Shown here: piece by piece, positions 1 to 11,044 of the stretch
Layout: each line of letters opens with the position of its first letter
Position numbering within the stretch: position 1 is the stretch's first letter
Position numbers and translations under genes: made by a program
Assembly: GCF_002858805.1 (NCBI RefSeq)
Contig: NZ_PJZI01000022.1
Location: 16,129 to 80,128, forward strand
From: Chimaeribacter arupi
GTDB taxonomy: Bacteria > Pseudomonadota > Gammaproteobacteria > Enterobacterales > Enterobacteriaceae
Length of the DNA stretch: 64,000 nucleotides
Direction: 5' to 3'
Notes under the pieces: model-generated
What the model was told of the DNA's origin: nothing
The model's database searches: none
The model's input: the letters and a program-made list of their open reading frames with translations, nothing else

Positions 1-485
1 TCAATGCCGGTGAAGTTTTTCAGCTCCCCTGCCCGCGCTTTTTTGTATAACCCTTTGGGATCACGGGCTTCGCACAATTCCAATGGCGTGTCGACAAACA
101 CCTCGATAAAGCGGTCGCCGAGCAGATCACGCACCATCTGCCGTTCGGCCCGGTGCGGTGAAATAAAGGCGGTGAGCACCACCAGCCCGGCGTCCACCAT
201 CAGTTTGGCGACTTCGCCGACCCGGCGGATATTTTCGCGCCGGTCATCGTCGGAAAAGCCCAGATCGCGGCACAGCCCGTGGCGGACATTGTCGCCGTCC
301 AGCAGATAGGTGCTGACCCCGTGGGCGTGCAGCGCCTGCTCCAGCGCCCCGGCCACCGTGGACTTGCCGGAGCCGGACAGCCCGGTAAACCACAGCACCG
401 CGCCCTGGTGGCGGTGCAGCGCCTCGCGGTCCGCACGCGCAATGGCGTGCGGGTGCCAGACGATGTTTTCATCGCGTTCAGACAC
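1..485 (-). CDS. cysC: adenylylsulfate (APS) kinase CysC, 3' end cut by window edge
   Basis: Phosphorylates adenosine 5'-phosphosulfate to PAPS, the second activation step of cytoplasmic sulfate assimilation. The frame reads a Walker A loop ([11 protein letters not shown]), then [26 protein letters not shown] and the substrate-binding [13 protein letters not shown], as in E. coli CysC. About 161 codons are present; the E. coli protein has 201, so roughly 40 C-terminal residues lie outside the window. The start is taken as GTG at 485-483, two bases after the cysN stop, because the next in-frame codons read [10 protein letters not shown] like the family N-terminus and no in-frame ATG fits. Last gene of the cysGDNC unit. 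Confidence 0.95.
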   Translation of the reverse strand, partial: MSERDENIVWHPHAIARADREALHRHQGAVLWFTGLSGSGKSTVAGALEQALHAHGVSTYLLDGDNVRHGLCRDLGFSDDDRRENIRRVGEVAKLMVDAGLVVLTAFISPHRAERQMVRDLLGDRFIEVFVDTPLELCEARDPKGLYKKARAGELKNFTGI

Positions 486-487
486 GT

Positions 488-1915
488 TTATTTACCACCC
501 AGCAAATCACGCGCACCCCAGTGCGGGAAGTGGCGGCGCACCAGCGCGTTCAACTCCAGCTCGAACGCGCTGAAGGCGCCCGGCTCTTCAAACACGGTGT
601 CCAGCGCTTCGCGCACCATGCCTGCGCCCACGGTGACGTTGGTCAGGCGATCGATAAAGATCATGCCGCCGGTCACCGCGTTGGCCTGGTAGTTGTCCAG
701 CATCAGCGGCTCATCAAAGGTCAGCTCCACCAGCCCGATGCCGTTCAGCGGCAGGTTTTCCACCACGCGCTGGGTCAGGGAGTTAATCTCCACCTGATAC
801 TGGATGTTCTCCACCCGCGCACGGGATTTCTTCCCGGCAATTTTGATGTCGTAACTCTGCCCCGGCACCAGCGGCTGCTCGGCCATCCACACCACGTCCA
901 CCAGCGCATGGTGCACCGGCTTCAGGCTATCGGCCGCATCCACCAGCAGGTCACCACGGCTGATGTCGATCTCATCTTTCAGCACCAGCGTGATCGCCTC
1001 ACCGGCCCAGGCTTCCTGCAAATCACCGTCAAAGGTGACAATGCGCGCCACCGTGGACTCGACGCCGGACGGCAGCACTTTCACCCGTTGGCCGACGCGC
1101 ACCACACCGGCCGCCAGCGTGCCGGCGTAACCGCGGAAGTCGAGGTTCGGGCGGTTGACATACTGCACCGGGAAACGCAGCGGCTGTTGCTCACTGATGT
1201 TGATGACGTTGACGGTCTCCAGCATCTCCAGCAGCGTCGGGCCGGTGTACCAGCCCATTTTGCTGCTCTGGGTTGCGACGTTGTCCCCTTCCAGGGCGGA
1301 CATCGGCACAAATTTGATGTCGAGATCGGCCGGCAGTTGCTGGGCGAAATCGAGGTAATCCTGCTTGAACTGCTCGTAGACGGTTTCGCTGTAGTCCACC
1401 AGGTCCATTTTGTTCACCGCCACCACCAGGTGACGGATGCCCAGCAGCGTGGCGATAAAGCTGTGGCGGCGGGTCTGGTCCAGCACCCCTTTACGGGCGT
1501 CGATCAGCAAAATCGCCAGGTCACAGGTCGAGGCACCGGTCGCCATGTTGCGGGTGTACTGCTCATGCCCCGGCGTGTCGGCGATGATAAATTTGCGCTT
1601 CTCAGTGGAGAAGTAGCGGTAAGCCACATCAATGGTGATGCCCTGCTCGCGCTCCGCCTGGAGGCCGTCCACCAGCAGCGCCAGATCGAGTTTCTCGCCC
1701 TGGGTGCCGTGGCGTTTGCTGTCGTTGTGCAGCGAAGAGAGCTGGTCTTCATAGATCTGGCGGGTGTCATGCAGCAGGCGGCCAATCAGCGTGGATTTGC
1801 CGTCATCGACACTGCCGCAGGTCAGGAAACGCAGCAGGCTTTTGTGCTGCTGGCTCTTCAGGTAGCCTTCGACGCCACCCTGTTCGGCGATCTGTTGTGC
1901 AATTGCATTATTCAT
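488..1915 (-). CDS. cysN: sulfate adenylyltransferase subunit 1 (GTPase) CysN
   Basis: GTP-hydrolysing subunit of ATP sulfurylase; with CysD it makes adenylylsulfate from ATP and sulfate. At 475 residues it matches the family. GTPase motifs are visible: G1 GSVDDGKST near residue 35, [11 protein letters not shown] (G3) and NKMD (G4), followed by EF-Tu-like beta-barrel domains. The C-terminus [14 protein letters not shown] matches E. coli CysN. The cysD stop lies 11 bp upstream and the cysC GTG start 2 bp downstream, so the three genes are probably co-translated. Confidence 0.98.
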   Translation of the reverse strand: MNNAIAQQIAEQGGVEGYLKSQQHKSLLRFLTCGSVDDGKSTLIGRLLHDTRQIYEDQLSSLHNDSKRHGTQGEKLDLALLVDGLQAEREQGITIDVAYRYFSTEKRKFIIADTPGHEQYTRNMATGASTCDLAILLIDARKGVLDQTRRHSFIATLLGIRHLVVAVNKMDLVDYSETVYEQFKQDYLDFAQQLPADLDIKFVPMSALEGDNVATQSSKMGWYTGPTLLEMLETVNVINISEQQPLRFPVQYVNRPNLDFRGYAGTLAAGVVRVGQRVKVLPSGVESTVARIVTFDGDLQEAWAGEAITLVLKDEIDISRGDLLVDAADSLKPVHHALVDVVWMAEQPLVPGQSYDIKIAGKKSRARVENIQYQVEINSLTQRVVENLPLNGIGLVELTFDEPLMLDNYQANAVTGGMIFIDRLTNVTVGAGMVREALDTVFEEPGAFSAFELELNALVRRHFPHWGARDLLGGK

Positions 1916-1926
1916 CTGGCGGCTCC

Positions 1927-2835
1927 TTAGAAATATCCCTGACGCTTTTTCAATTCCATCGACCCGGCCTGATCGCGGTCGATGGCGCGCCCCTGGCGCT
2001 CACTGGTGGTGGAGACCAGCATCTCCTCGATGATCTCCGGCAGCGTTTGCGCCCCGGATTCCACCGCGCCGGTCAGCGGCCAGCAGCCGAGGGTACGGAA
2101 GCGCACCATCTTCTGCTCAATCACTTCGCCCGGTTGCAGGTCGATACGGTCATCGTCCACCATCAGCAACATGCCGTCGCGCTCAAGCACCGGGCGCGGC
2201 GCGGCCAGGTAGAGCGGCACAATCTCAATATTTTCAAGGTAGATATATTGCCAGATGTCCAGCTCCGTCCAGTTCGACAGCGGGAAGACGCGGATGCTCT
2301 CCCCTTTGTTGATCTGGCCGTTGTAGTTATGCCACAGCTCCGGGCGCTGGTTTTTCGGGTCCCAGCGGTGGAAGCGGTCACGGAAGGAGTAGATACGCTC
2401 CTTGGCGCGCGATTTTTCCTCATCACGGCGGGCGCCGCCGAACGCGGCATCAAAGCCGTATTTGTTCAGCGCCTGCTTCAGCCCTTCGGTTTTCATGATG
2501 TCGGTGTGTTTGGCGCTGCCGTGGACGAACGGGTTAATGCCCATCGCCACCCCTTCCGGGTTTTTGTGCACCAGCAGCTCGCAGCCATAATTTTTGGCGG
2601 TGCGGTCGCGGAAGTCGTACATTTCGCGGAATTTCCAGCCGGTGTCCACATGCAGCAGCGGGAACGGCAGCGTGCCGGGGTAGAAGGCTTTGCGCGCCAG
2701 GTGCAGCATCACCGACGAGTCTTTCCCGATGGAGTAGAGCATCACCGGGTTACCGAATTCAGCGGCGACCTCACGGATGATATGGATGCTCTCCGCCTCC
2801 AGTTGCCGCAAATGTGTGAGTCGTTTTTCGTCCAT
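1927..2835 (-). CDS. cysD: sulfate adenylyltransferase subunit 2 CysD
   Basis: Catalytic subunit of ATP sulfurylase that forms APS from ATP and sulfate, driven by CysN GTPase. Its 302 residues equal the E. coli length. The N-terminal PP-loop signature [14 protein letters not shown] is clear, as are the adenylate-binding segment [11 protein letters not shown] and the C-terminal [21 protein letters not shown]. It lies 9 bp downstream of cysG and 11 bp upstream of cysN in one operon. Confidence 0.98.
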   Translation of the reverse strand: MDEKRLTHLRQLEAESIHIIREVAAEFGNPVMLYSIGKDSSVMLHLARKAFYPGTLPFPLLHVDTGWKFREMYDFRDRTAKNYGCELLVHKNPEGVAMGINPFVHGSAKHTDIMKTEGLKQALNKYGFDAAFGGARRDEEKSRAKERIYSFRDRFHRWDPKNQRPELWHNYNGQINKGESIRVFPLSNWTELDIWQYIYLENIEIVPLYLAAPRPVLERDGMLLMVDDDRIDLQPGEVIEQKMVRFRTLGCWPLTGAVESGAQTLPEIIEEMLVSTTSERQGRAIDRDQAGSMELKKRQGYF

Positions 2836-2844
2836 AACAGATCC

Positions 2845-4263
2845 TTAAGCCAAATTCACGACGGACGGGCGTTGGAAGCCGTCTGCCTGCGGTTGATGCC
2901 CAAACCAGGCGAGTTGCGAATGGAGTGAAACCACTTCGCCAATCACCAGCAGCGCCGGTGTCGGTGCCTGTTGAGCCAGAATATCGAGTTGCGCCAGGGT
3001 GCCGGTCAGCACCTGCTGGTCGGCACGGGTGCCGCGGCCAATCACCGCTGCCGGGGTGTCGGCGGCGCGGCCGTGGGCGATCAGCTGTGCGCTGATTTCC
3101 GCCGCTTTGACGGTGCCCATATAAATCGCCAGCGTCTGGCGGCTGCGGGCCAGCGTCGCCCAGTCAAAGGCGTCGCCGTCCGGGCGGCAGTGGCCGGTAA
3201 TAAACAGTACGCTCTGCGCATGGTCACGGTGGGTCAGCGGGATACCGGCATAGGCGGTGGCCCCGGCGGCAGCCGTGACGCCCGGCACCACCTGGAACGG
3301 AATACCGGCTGCTTTCGCCGCCTGTAACTCCTCACCGCCGCGCCCGAAGATAAACGGGTCGCCGCCTTTGAGCCGCACCACCCGTTTGCCCTTCAGCGCC
3401 AGCTCCACCAGCAGGCGGTTCGTCTCTTCCTGCGCCACGGAATGCGCCCCGGCACGTTTGCCGACGCAGATGCGATCGGCGTCGCGGCGCACCAGATCGA
3501 GAATTTCATCGCTGACCAGGTGGTCATACAGCACCACGTCAGCCTGTTGCATCACCTGCAGGCCGCGCAGCGTCAGCAGCCCGGCATCGCCCGGCCCCGC
3601 GCCCACCAGCGTCACCTGCCCGCCCTCTTTCTGGTGCTGGGTCAGGGTGTCGTGCAGCGCCTGCTCCGCCTGTTCCGGCTGGCCGCTCTCCACCAGCGCG
3701 GCAAAGCGCCCGCTGAAGGCTTTTTCCCAGAAGCGGCGGCGTTCCGTCATTGAGCGCAGCTGGTCTTTCACCCGGCCGCGCCAGTTGCCGGCGATCTCCG
3801 CCATGGTGCCGAGGCTGGCAGGCAGCAAGGCTTCCAGTTTCTCACGCAGCAGGCGCGCCAGCACCGGGGCTTTGCCGCTGGAAGAGATCGCCACCACCAG
3901 CGGCGAGCGGTCAACAATCGACGGAAAGATAAAGGAGCACTTCGGCTGGTCATCCACCACGTTCGCCAGCACCCGGCGGCGATCGGCTTCGTCGAACACC
4001 GTGGCATTCAGCACGTTGTCATCGGTCGCGGCGATCACCAGAAACACGTTATCAAGCTGGGCAGGCTCAAAGGCCTCTGCCAGCCAGGTTACCTGGTGTT
4101 GTTCATAGCGATGCTGGAGTTCGGGGTGAAGTGCCTGTGCCACTATCTGCACGTCTGCACCGGCGCGCAGCAGCAAATCGATTTTGCGCGAGGCGACTTC
4201 ACCGCCACCCACGACCAGGACCGGACGCTGTTTCAGGTCGGCAAAAAGGGGGAGATAGTCCAC
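2845..4263 (-). CDS. cysG: siroheme synthase CysG (trifunctional)
   Basis: Converts uroporphyrinogen III to siroheme, the prosthetic group of sulfite reductase CysI. At 472 residues it is the fused enterobacterial form. The N-terminal half is the precorrin-2 dehydrogenase/ferrochelatase (NAD-binding [18 protein letters not shown] near residue 15). The C-terminal half is the SAM-dependent uroporphyrinogen methyltransferase ([55 protein letters not shown]). E. coli has cysG beside nirBD; placement ahead of cysDNC is the Yersinia/Serratia arrangement and ties siroheme supply to sulfur demand. Confidence 0.98.
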   Translation of the reverse strand: MDYLPLFADLKQRPVLVVGGGEVASRKIDLLLRAGADVQIVAQALHPELQHRYEQHQVTWLAEAFEPAQLDNVFLVIAATDDNVLNATVFDEADRRRVLANVVDDQPKCSFIFPSIVDRSPLVVAISSSGKAPVLARLLREKLEALLPASLGTMAEIAGNWRGRVKDQLRSMTERRRFWEKAFSGRFAALVESGQPEQAEQALHDTLTQHQKEGGQVTLVGAGPGDAGLLTLRGLQVMQQADVVLYDHLVSDEILDLVRRDADRICVGKRAGAHSVAQEETNRLLVELALKGKRVVRLKGGDPFIFGRGGEELQAAKAAGIPFQVVPGVTAAAGATAYAGIPLTHRDHAQSVLFITGHCRPDGDAFDWATLARSRQTLAIYMGTVKAAEISAQLIAHGRAADTPAAVIGRGTRADQQVLTGTLAQLDILAQQAPTPALLVIGEVVSLHSQLAWFGHQPQADGFQRPSVVNLA

Positions 4264-4298
4264 AACAGCCTTTACTTAGCTAAAAAATTGATAACGTG

Positions 4299-4328
4299 AC
4301 TATACGGCGTGCCCTTCCGCCTTATGAA
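4299..4328 (-). promoter_or_regulatory. candidate cysGDNC promoter
   Basis: On the minus strand TATAGT (4304-4299) lies 18 bp downstream of a weak TTCATA (4328-4323), about 35 bp ahead of cysG. A poor -35 suits an activator-dependent promoter. The AT-rich stretch just upstream (4330-4375) contains TTCCTTTATGGAA and would be a natural CysB site; that is inferred from known regulation of cys operons. Confidence 0.3.
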
Positions 4329-4421
4329 ATGACGAAATGGAATGATTAGTTCCTTTATGGAATATAGGGAAACCCCGCGAGGCGGGAAATGCCGTGGCGG
4401 CCGGGGCAATAACACGGCAAT

Positions 4422-4458
4422 AAAAAAGCGCGGCATCATCACAACGCCGCGCTTTTTT
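4422..4458 (-). terminator. rho-independent terminator after cysH
   Basis: A 7-bp GC stem (GCGCGGC, 4428-4434, with GCCGCGC, 4446-4452) is flanked by six A on the left and six T on the right, so it can work in both directions. It lies 14 bp past the cysH stop and separates cysJIH from cysGDNC. Confidence 0.85.
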
Positions 4459-4471
4459 CACATCAGGGGGA

Positions 4472-5203
4472 TCACTCGTGCAGGCCGCACTCGCGTTTCA
4501 GGCCGAAGAAACGGGTCTCTTCCTCTTTCATGCCCGGCTCCCACTTTTTGGTGGTATGGGTATCGCCCACCGAAAGGTAGCCCTGATCCCACAGCGGGTG
4601 GTAGCTCAGGCCATGCTGTTTCAGGTACTGGTGCACCTGCCGGTTATCCCAGTCGATGATCGGCAGCACCTTGAACACCCCGCGCTGTACCGCCAGCACC
4701 GGCAGGTGCGCGCGGCTGCCGGACTGCTCACGGCGCAACCCGGCGAACCAGGTGCCAGCGCCCAGCGTTTCCATCGCCCGGTTCATCGGCTCGACTTTAT
4801 TAATCTGGTTATAGCGCTCAATCCCTTCCACGCCCTGCTCCCAGAGTTTGCCGTAGCGCGCCTCCTGCCAGGCAGGCGAGTGCTCAGCCCGGTAGACTTT
4901 CAGGTTCAGGCCGAGTTGCTCCGTGAGCGCGTCGATGAACTGGTACGTCTCCGGGAACAGGTAGCCGGTATCAGTCAGGATAACCGGAATATCCGGGCGC
5001 TGGCGCGTCACCAGATGCAAACAGACCGCCGCCTGAATACCGAAGCTGGAGGAGAGCACAAACTCCCCCGGCAGGTGCTCCAGCGCCCAGGCCACGCGCT
5101 GTTCGGCGCTCAGTGCCTCCAGCGCGGCGTTGGTTTCTGCCAATGCCAGTGCCTGGCCGGATTTCGGCAAGGCGTTCAGTTCTGCCAGATTAAAGTGGGA
5201 CAT
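4472..5203 (-). CDS. cysH: PAPS reductase CysH
   Basis: Reduces PAPS to sulfite and adenosine 3',5'-bisphosphate with thioredoxin. The 243-residue protein shows the PP-loop [15 protein letters not shown], the [15 protein letters not shown] segment, the [14 protein letters not shown] loop and the C-terminal KRECGLHE carrying the catalytic cysteine. Third gene of cysJIH, 44 bp after cysI, followed by a strong terminator. Confidence 0.98.
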   Translation of the reverse strand: MSHFNLAELNALPKSGQALALAETNAALEALSAEQRVAWALEHLPGEFVLSSSFGIQAAVCLHLVTRQRPDIPVILTDTGYLFPETYQFIDALTEQLGLNLKVYRAEHSPAWQEARYGKLWEQGVEGIERYNQINKVEPMNRAMETLGAGTWFAGLRREQSGSRAHLPVLAVQRGVFKVLPIIDWDNRQVHQYLKQHGLSYHPLWDQGYLSVGDTHTTKKWEPGMKEEETRFFGLKRECGLHE

Positions 5204-5247
5204 CAGTGCTCCTCAGCATAAATAGGCATGGTTGGGGGAGCGCAGGC

Positions 5248-6963
5248 TCACTCCCAGAAATCACGGGCCGGGTCCAGCACCGGGCGGATGATGCCGGTAC
5301 GGACAGTAAAGTCACCGAAGCCTTCGCCCGGCGTGCGTTCCGTTGCCCAGCGCCCGACCAGTTCATCAATAATCGTCAGGATCTCTTCTGAACTGATGTT
5401 CTCACGGTACATCCGCGGGATGCGGGTGCCGGCCAGGTTGCCGCCCAGGTGCAGGTTGTAGCGGTTGAGCGCCTTGCCCACCAGCCCGATTTCCGCCAGC
5501 AATGCCCGGCCGCAGCCGTTCGGGCAGCCGGTCACGCGCAACACGATATGCTCATTGCCGACGCCGTGGCGGTACATGATCTCCTCCACCTGCGTGACGA
5601 ATTCCGGCAGGAAGCGTTCGGCTTCGGCCATCGCCAGCGGGCAGGTCGGGTAGGAGACGCAGGCCATCGAGTTTTTGCGCTGTTCGGTGAGCTGGTCATC
5701 GATCAGGCCGTGGTCGCGCGCCAGCGCTTCAATACGCGCTTTTTCCTGTTCCGGCACACCGGCCACAATCAGGTTCTGGTTGGCGGTGAGGCGGAAATCC
5801 CCTTTGTGGATTTTCGCAATCTCCGCCAGGCCGGTTTTCAGCGGGCGGCCCGGATAGTCCAGGATGCGGCCGTTCTCAATAAACAGCGTCAGGTGCCACT
5901 GGTTGTCGATGCCTTTCACCCAGCCGATGCGGTCGCCGCGGCCGGTGAAGGCATACGGGCGAACCGGGGCAAAGGCGATGCCGGCCCGCTTTTCTACTTC
6001 TGCCTTGAAGGTGTCAACGCCGACGCGCTCCAGGGTGTATTTGGTCTTGGCGTTTTTACGGTCGGTACGGTTACCCCAGTCGCGCTGGGTCGTGACCACC
6101 GCTTCCGCCACCGCCAGGGTATTTTCCAGCGGGATAAAGCCCAGTTCGCTGGCGGTGCGTGCATAGGTTTTCTTGTCGCCGTGGGCGATGGAAAGCCCGC
6201 CGCCCACCAGCACGTTGAAGCCAATCAGTTTGCCGTTGTCTGCGATGGCCACAAAGTTCAGGTCATTGGCGTGCAGGTCGACATCGTTCTGCGGTGGGAT
6301 CACCACCGTGGTTTTGAATTTACGCGGCAGGTAGGTCGCACCGAGGATCGGCTCCTCATCGGTGGTTTCAACCTTCTCCTGATCCAGCCAGACTTCGGCG
6401 TAGGCACGGGTGCGCGGCAGCAGGTGCTCGGAAATTTTCTTCGCCCACTGGTACGCCTCCTGATGCAGCTCCGACTCCACCGGGTTGGAGGTGCAGAGCA
6501 CGTTACGGTTCACGTCATTGGCGGTGGCCAGCGCGTCCAGCCCCAGCTTGTTCAGCAACTGGTGTACCGGCTTCACGTTCGGCTTCAGGATGCCGTGGAA
6601 CTGGAACGTCTGGCGGTTGGTAATACGGATGCTGCCGTAGAGCGTGCTGTCGGCGGCGAATTTGTCGATGCCCAGCCACTGCTCCGGCGTCATCACGCCG
6701 CCCGGCAGGCGGCAACGCAGCATCATTGCGTGGCGCGGCTCCAGTTTCTGCGCGGCGCGCTCAGCGCGGATGTCGCGGTCATCCTGCTGGTACATGCCGT
6801 GGAAACGGATCAACAGGAAGTTATCGCCGTTGAAACCGCCGGTCAGGCCGTCGTTCAGGTCTTCTTTAATGGTGCCGCGCAGGTAGTTGCTCTCGCGCTT
6901 CATGCGCTCGGCATCGCTGAGTTTGCCTTCCACAACCAGAGGGCCGGGGTGTTTATCGCTCAT
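5248..6963 (-). CDS. cysI: sulfite reductase hemoprotein (beta) subunit CysI
   Basis: Siroheme/[4Fe-4S] subunit of NADPH-sulfite reductase, which makes the six-electron reduction of sulfite to sulfide. At 571 residues it is full length. The cluster ligands appear as [11 protein letters not shown] and [13 protein letters not shown], the CX5C...CX3C pattern of the family. Sulfite-binding arginines lie in the GGVMTPEQW and [13 protein letters not shown] regions. The ATG overlaps the cysJ stop (TAATG), so the subunits are translationally coupled. Confidence 0.98.
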   Translation of the reverse strand: MSDKHPGPLVVEGKLSDAERMKRESNYLRGTIKEDLNDGLTGGFNGDNFLLIRFHGMYQQDDRDIRAERAAQKLEPRHAMMLRCRLPGGVMTPEQWLGIDKFAADSTLYGSIRITNRQTFQFHGILKPNVKPVHQLLNKLGLDALATANDVNRNVLCTSNPVESELHQEAYQWAKKISEHLLPRTRAYAEVWLDQEKVETTDEEPILGATYLPRKFKTTVVIPPQNDVDLHANDLNFVAIADNGKLIGFNVLVGGGLSIAHGDKKTYARTASELGFIPLENTLAVAEAVVTTQRDWGNRTDRKNAKTKYTLERVGVDTFKAEVEKRAGIAFAPVRPYAFTGRGDRIGWVKGIDNQWHLTLFIENGRILDYPGRPLKTGLAEIAKIHKGDFRLTANQNLIVAGVPEQEKARIEALARDHGLIDDQLTEQRKNSMACVSYPTCPLAMAEAERFLPEFVTQVEEIMYRHGVGNEHIVLRVTGCPNGCGRALLAEIGLVGKALNRYNLHLGGNLAGTRIPRMYRENISSEEILTIIDELVGRWATERTPGEGFGDFTVRTGIIRPVLDPARDFWE

Positions 6964-8768
6964 TAGTACACATCTCGCTGATAACGGCGCGCAAGGCGCA
7001 GCTCACTTAAAAATTCATCGGCTGACTCGGCGTCCATTGCACCGTGTTCTGCCACCAGTTCCACCAGTGCCCGATCCACATCTTTGGCCATCCGGTTGGC
7101 ATCGCCACAGACATAGATGTGCGCGCCTTCCTGGATCCACTGCCACACTTCTGCGCCCTTCTCGCGCAGTTTGTCCTGTACGTAGACTTTGTTGGCCTGA
7201 TCGCGTGACCAGGCCAGGTCGATATGGGTCAGCAGGCCATCTTTGACGTAACGCTGCCACTCCACCTGATAGAGGAAATCCTCGGTGAAGTGCGGGTTGC
7301 CGAAGAACAGCCAGTTTTTGCCGCCGGCACCGTCGTTGTCACGCTGTTGCATAAAGGCGCGGAACGGCGCGATACCGGTGCCGGGGCCGATCATGATCAC
7401 CGGGGCATCCGGGTCAGCGGGCAGGCGGAAGTTGTCGTTGTGCTCGATGAACACCCGCACTTCGCCCTCCTCTTCCAGCCGGTCAGCCAGATAGCCGGAC
7501 GCGCCGCCGGTACGGGGGCGGCCGTCAATCTCGTAGCGCACCGCGCCCACGGTGATATGCACTTCGCCCTCATTCTCCGCCGGGGATGAGGCGATGGAGT
7601 AGAGGCGCGGCGTCAGCGGGCGCAGCAGGCCGGTCAGCTGCTCGGCGTTCAGCTCCATCGGTGCCTGGCGCACCATGTCCACAATCGGCGTGGTCTGCGC
7701 ATACTGCTGCAAACGCGCCTTGTCAGTGAGCAGCTCGGTCAGCTGCTCATTGCGCGCCAGCGCAGCGTAGTTGCTGACGATCACCGGGGTGTTCTGCGTC
7801 AGCTCATAGTGGTGGATCAGCGCCTCGCGCAGCGTCAGCGGTTTGCCGTCGAGGGTGACGCTCTCATCGCCCTTGAGCCACAGCAGGCCCAGCAGTTCAT
7901 CCACCAGCGCCGGATCGTTGTCGAACCAGACGCCCAGCGCATCCCCGGCCTGATAACGCAGGCCGGAGTCGCCGAGGTCGATCTCAATATGGCGCACATC
8001 TTTATCCGAGTTGCGGCCGGTGATTTTCTGGTTCAGCAGCAGCGTGGCGGCCAGCGGCTGCTCTTTGGTGTAAGGGCTGGAATCCACTTCATTCACGGTG
8101 CCGCTCTGGGCGGCCTGTAAGGTGGCGGCAGGCTGCGCCGGGGCGCGCGCTTTCAGCACCTCTACCACCTGCTTACGCCACTGCTCCGCCTGCGCCTGAT
8201 ACTCCACATCGGCGTCTACGCGGTCGAGCAGGCGCTCACCGCCCAACTCGGCCAGCTTGCTGTCAAAATCTTTGCCCGCCTGGCAGAAATGCTCATAAGA
8301 GGTATCGCCGAGGCCAAACACCGCAAAGGCGGTATCGGTGAGTTTCGGGGCTTTCTTGGAGAACAGGAACTTATGCAGCGCCACCGCCTCTTCTGCCGGT
8401 TCGCCTTCACCCTGGGTGGAGGCCACCATCACCAGCAGTTTTTCCTGGGCAATCTGCTTGAATTTGTAGTCACCGGCGTTGACCAGGTTCACGGTCAGTT
8501 TGGCCGCCAGCAGGTCATCACGCAGTTGCTCCGCCAGGCGCCGGGCATTGCCGGTTTGGGACGCCGAAATCAGCGTGATGCTGCTGGCAGCCGGGGCGGC
8601 CGGGGCAGCAGGCACGGTAGCGCCCGGTTGCTGGTTGACCATGCCCCAGAAATAGCCGGAGAGCCAGGCCATCTGGGTCGGTGAAAATTCACCGATTGCG
8701 CCTTGCAAGCGTGCCAGTTGCTCGGGCGTAAGCGGGAGCAGCGAAGTGGGTGGTGCCTGAGTCGTCAT
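6963..8768 (-). CDS. cysJ: sulfite reductase flavoprotein (alpha) subunit CysJ
   Basis: Moves electrons from NADPH through FAD and FMN to CysI. The 601-residue protein has an N-terminal flavodoxin domain ([19 protein letters not shown] near residue 65, [24 protein letters not shown]), an FAD domain (RLYSIASSP) and an NADPH domain ([35 protein letters not shown]), ending [10 protein letters not shown] like E. coli CysJ. First gene of cysJIH, divergent from queD. Confidence 0.98.
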   Translation of the reverse strand: MTTQAPPTSLLPLTPEQLARLQGAIGEFSPTQMAWLSGYFWGMVNQQPGATVPAAPAAPAASSITLISASQTGNARRLAEQLRDDLLAAKLTVNLVNAGDYKFKQIAQEKLLVMVASTQGEGEPAEEAVALHKFLFSKKAPKLTDTAFAVFGLGDTSYEHFCQAGKDFDSKLAELGGERLLDRVDADVEYQAQAEQWRKQVVEVLKARAPAQPAATLQAAQSGTVNEVDSSPYTKEQPLAATLLLNQKITGRNSDKDVRHIEIDLGDSGLRYQAGDALGVWFDNDPALVDELLGLLWLKGDESVTLDGKPLTLREALIHHYELTQNTPVIVSNYAALARNEQLTELLTDKARLQQYAQTTPIVDMVRQAPMELNAEQLTGLLRPLTPRLYSIASSPAENEGEVHITVGAVRYEIDGRPRTGGASGYLADRLEEEGEVRVFIEHNDNFRLPADPDAPVIMIGPGTGIAPFRAFMQQRDNDGAGGKNWLFFGNPHFTEDFLYQVEWQRYVKDGLLTHIDLAWSRDQANKVYVQDKLREKGAEVWQWIQEGAHIYVCGDANRMAKDVDRALVELVAEHGAMDAESADEFLSELRLARRYQRDVY

Positions 8769-9158
8769 TGCAGTACCGGTTCCTGTGCGTAAGCCTGTGT
8801 CTGTTTCGTCACGTCGGGTGAGACGAGGAAAAAGAGAGAAAGTAGAGAGTTTGTAAGGTTACCCAGTGGCCTGGCAACACTTAAATAAGCGATGGACATA
8901 ACAAATAACTAAAATGCCTAAGCTGATTTAGTGATGGCTGTTACCGGAAAAAGTGGTAAATGCGGCTTTTCATAACGTTGAATTCGTTCAGTTTTTACTG
9001 TCACTCCCTCCCTAAGGCATTGAAAAGGCAACAGAGCAGGCCCGGCCGGGCGCGGAAAAAAAGTTTTCAGCGGGGTGCCGGAGGGGATGAGATTTCATGG
9101 CGTGGGGGGCGGCTTTCCGGTAGTATTCGCCGGTTTTTGAGGCAATGAGACGGTAGCA
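8769..9158. other. cysJ/queD divergent intergenic region
   Basis: This 390-bp gene-free stretch carries the 5' regions of cysJ (-) and queD (+). The part next to cysJ is AT-rich around 8878-8935, the position where CysB would be expected from E. coli. Short open frames on either strand match no protein I recognise and have no ribosome binding site. Confidence 0.6.
8850..8877 (-). promoter_or_regulatory. candidate cysJIH promoter
   Basis: On the minus strand TTGCCA (8877-8872) and TACAAA (8855-8850) are 16 bp apart, about 80 bp ahead of the cysJ start, with an AT-rich tract immediately upstream that fits CysB binding. Assigned by eye. Confidence 0.35.
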
Positions 9159-9521
9159 ATGGTAACCACGCTGTTTAAAGATTTTCAATTTGAAGCCGCC
9201 CACCGGCTTCCCCACGTTCCGGAAGGCCATAAATGCGGCCGGCTGCACGGCCACTCCTTTATGGTACGCCTGGAGATCACCGGCGAAGTTGACCCGCATA
9301 CCGGTTGGGTGATGGACTTTTCCGAACTTAAGGCGCTGTTCAAGCCGACCTGGGAACGTCTGGATCACTTCTACCTGAATGACATCCCCGGCCTGGAGAA
9401 CCCGACCAGCGAAGTGCTGGCAAAATGGATTTGGGATGAGCTGAAGCCGCAACTGCCGATCCTGAGCGCCGTGCTGGTGAAAGAAACCTGCACCGCCGGC
9501 TGCATCTACAAAGGCGAGTAA
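9159..9521 (+). CDS. queD: 6-carboxytetrahydropterin synthase QueD
   Basis: Converts 7,8-dihydroneopterin triphosphate to 6-carboxy-5,6,7,8-tetrahydropterin, the first committed step to queuosine. The 120-residue protein has the zinc histidines H15, H30 and H32 in [10 protein letters not shown]...GRLHGHS, the catalytic C26 in [10 protein letters not shown], and ends [14 protein letters not shown]. It is divergent from cysJ as in E. coli. The next queuosine gene, queE, is about 1.5 kb away across an inserted DUF2235 gene. Confidence 0.97.
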   Translation: MVTTLFKDFQFEAAHRLPHVPEGHKCGRLHGHSFMVRLEITGEVDPHTGWVMDFSELKALFKPTWERLDHFYLNDIPGLENPTSEVLAKWIWDELKPQLPILSAVLVKETCTAGCIYKGE

Positions 9522-9530
9522 CGCTGTCGG

Positions 9531-9570
9531 CATGAACCACCGCCCGGTGGTTCATGCTGCGGCGCTCTTT
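9531..9570 (+). terminator. terminator-like hairpin after queD
   Basis: A perfect 11-bp stem (GCATGAACCAC, 9531-9541, with GTGGTTCATGC, 9547-9557) and 5-base loop begins 9 bp after the queD stop, followed by a short CTCTTTTA tract. It lies between convergent genes and may serve both. Confidence 0.6.
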
Positions 9571-9587
9571 TACCCTGCCGTACCCCG

Positions 9588-10826
9588 CTATTTCATCGGG
9601 ACAATCATGACGTCCGGGTCATCCATAAAGCTCTCCAGATACCGGGTGCGATAAGGGATGCGGGTAATCTGCCCGGTTTTCGGGTCCTGAATAGAAACCT
9701 GCTCTTCGGCGCACCGTTTACGCACGGATTCATGGACAGCCAGCGTGTAATTCCCGTCAAAAAGATAGGGCAGGCTTTTTTTAAGCGGCGACATTAACCG
9801 GCGCTCAGTGGTTTCATAGATCGTTTTATCAAACCACGGGCAATGGCACAGCGCGCGGTGATCGCTTTGGTAAGGGTGCGGGTTCAATAATACCCCTGCT
9901 TCCGCTAACTCTTCATGCATCCAGTGATAGGCCCCATTTGACAGGCCGCTCTCTTTTTCCGGGTAACCGCCGCCGACGTCTGAATGGGCGCCGGGGAATA
10001 ATACCTGCTGGATGCCCTGGCGGGCGTCCCATAATACCGGGGTAAAATCAACGCGCTGTTCGTCGAGCGAAATGGCATGGCGGCCCAATTTCACATTTTT
10101 GTGCAGGCTGGTATCAGCAAAGCGGAATAAATCGATCCGTTCGTCTTTATCGTTATAACGTGGAATACCCAGCGCCCCGACGGTGTCCCATACCGCCACC
10201 ATCTCAACCGGCACAAAAAAGATCATTGAATGCGGGTCAACCGGCTCGGACGTCCGGCCCAGCAGCGTATTTTTAAAAGCGACTAATTTTGCCTGCCAGG
10301 AATCATCTGCTTTTGCGTCACGGCGGAAATCCGCCCAGACGGCGGTGCCCCAGCGGTAAGCCTGCGCTTTATGCGCTTCACTCTCGTCAGCCAGATTCAG
10401 TTTCTCTGCATCCAGCAGCCCCTGGGAGGTGATCATGCCCGCCAGCGCCCGTGCGGTGTAGGCCCCCCGGCTGAAACCGATGATAAATATCTTGTCGCCG
10501 GGGCGATAGTGGCGGCTGATAAAGGTATAGCCCCGGACAATGCGCTGGATAGTGCCGCTGCCGAACACGCCCTCCAGGTTTTTAATCAGCCAGTTATTGC
10601 TGTCACCGACGCCATGAATATATTTCGCGACCTGTTTCACCTGCCCGTTTTCAGTAAACACTTTTTCCTGCTCGTCAGGCTGAAAATGGTTCAAGGATTC
10701 CGGCACACCTTTCAGGCTTTTAAACAGTTTGAGCACATTACTGCATTCAAACTCATTATCATCATTGTCATCGTTGGCAATCCCGTTCCAGGTCCCGTCC
10801 GCACAAAACACAATGTTCTTGCTCAT
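9588..10826 (-). CDS. DUF2235 (Tle1-like alpha/beta hydrolase) protein
   Basis: A 412-residue protein of the DUF2235 family, whose characterised members include T6SS phospholipase effectors of the Tle1 type. The start MSKNIVFCADGTWNG, the nucleophile elbow GFSRGAYTARALAG (Ser119), WDTVGALGIP (213-222), GAHSDVGGGYPE (Asp283) and a late VHESVRKR (His365) give a plausible Ser-Asp-His triad. There is no signal peptide or membrane segment. It is about half the size of classical Tle1 effectors, has no adjacent immunity, VgrG or PAAR gene, and sits alone between queD and queE, so effector function is open. It could equally be a cytoplasmic esterase. Confidence 0.85.
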   Translation of the reverse strand: MSKNIVFCADGTWNGIANDDNDDNEFECSNVLKLFKSLKGVPESLNHFQPDEQEKVFTENGQVKQVAKYIHGVGDSNNWLIKNLEGVFGSGTIQRIVRGYTFISRHYRPGDKIFIIGFSRGAYTARALAGMITSQGLLDAEKLNLADESEAHKAQAYRWGTAVWADFRRDAKADDSWQAKLVAFKNTLLGRTSEPVDPHSMIFFVPVEMVAVWDTVGALGIPRYNDKDERIDLFRFADTSLHKNVKLGRHAISLDEQRVDFTPVLWDARQGIQQVLFPGAHSDVGGGYPEKESGLSNGAYHWMHEELAEAGVLLNPHPYQSDHRALCHCPWFDKTIYETTERRLMSPLKKSLPYLFDGNYTLAVHESVRKRCAEEQVSIQDPKTGQITRIPYRTRYLESFMDDPDVMIVPMK

Positions 10827-11000
10827 GGTGAACCCCCACGCAGGTCTCAGAGAGATGTCCCCTTATAGAATGCCCGTGCACGGCAAAGCGCGATAAACGC
10901 TGAACCGGCTGGTTAATGGTTAAGTATAGTAATCGTTGCAGGCGCCATAGCGGCGTAGTGAGGATTATGATGAGTTGTGAGGTGCCTTAAACCAGGCCAT

Positions 11001-11022
11001 AAAAAACCCGCCGGAGCGGGTT
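11001..11022 (-). terminator. rho-independent terminator after queE
   Basis: Stem AACCCGC (11005-11011) with GCGGGTT (11016-11022), loop CGGA, followed on the minus strand by a run of six T. It starts 23 bp past the queE stop. Confidence 0.85.
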
Positions 11023-11044
11023 CGTTTTAGAGATAACAGCAGGA

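Noticed and set aside
521..1930. 469-codon open frame antisense to cysN, and similar long antisense frames over cysI, acnB, eno and fhuA
   Set aside because: They arise from GC-rich third positions of the real genes, have no recognisable motifs or signals, and mirror the true gene boundaries.
8960..9148. 62-codon plus-strand frame ahead of queD
   Set aside because: Composition is basic and unstructured, there is no ribosome site, and it overlaps the expected promoter region.
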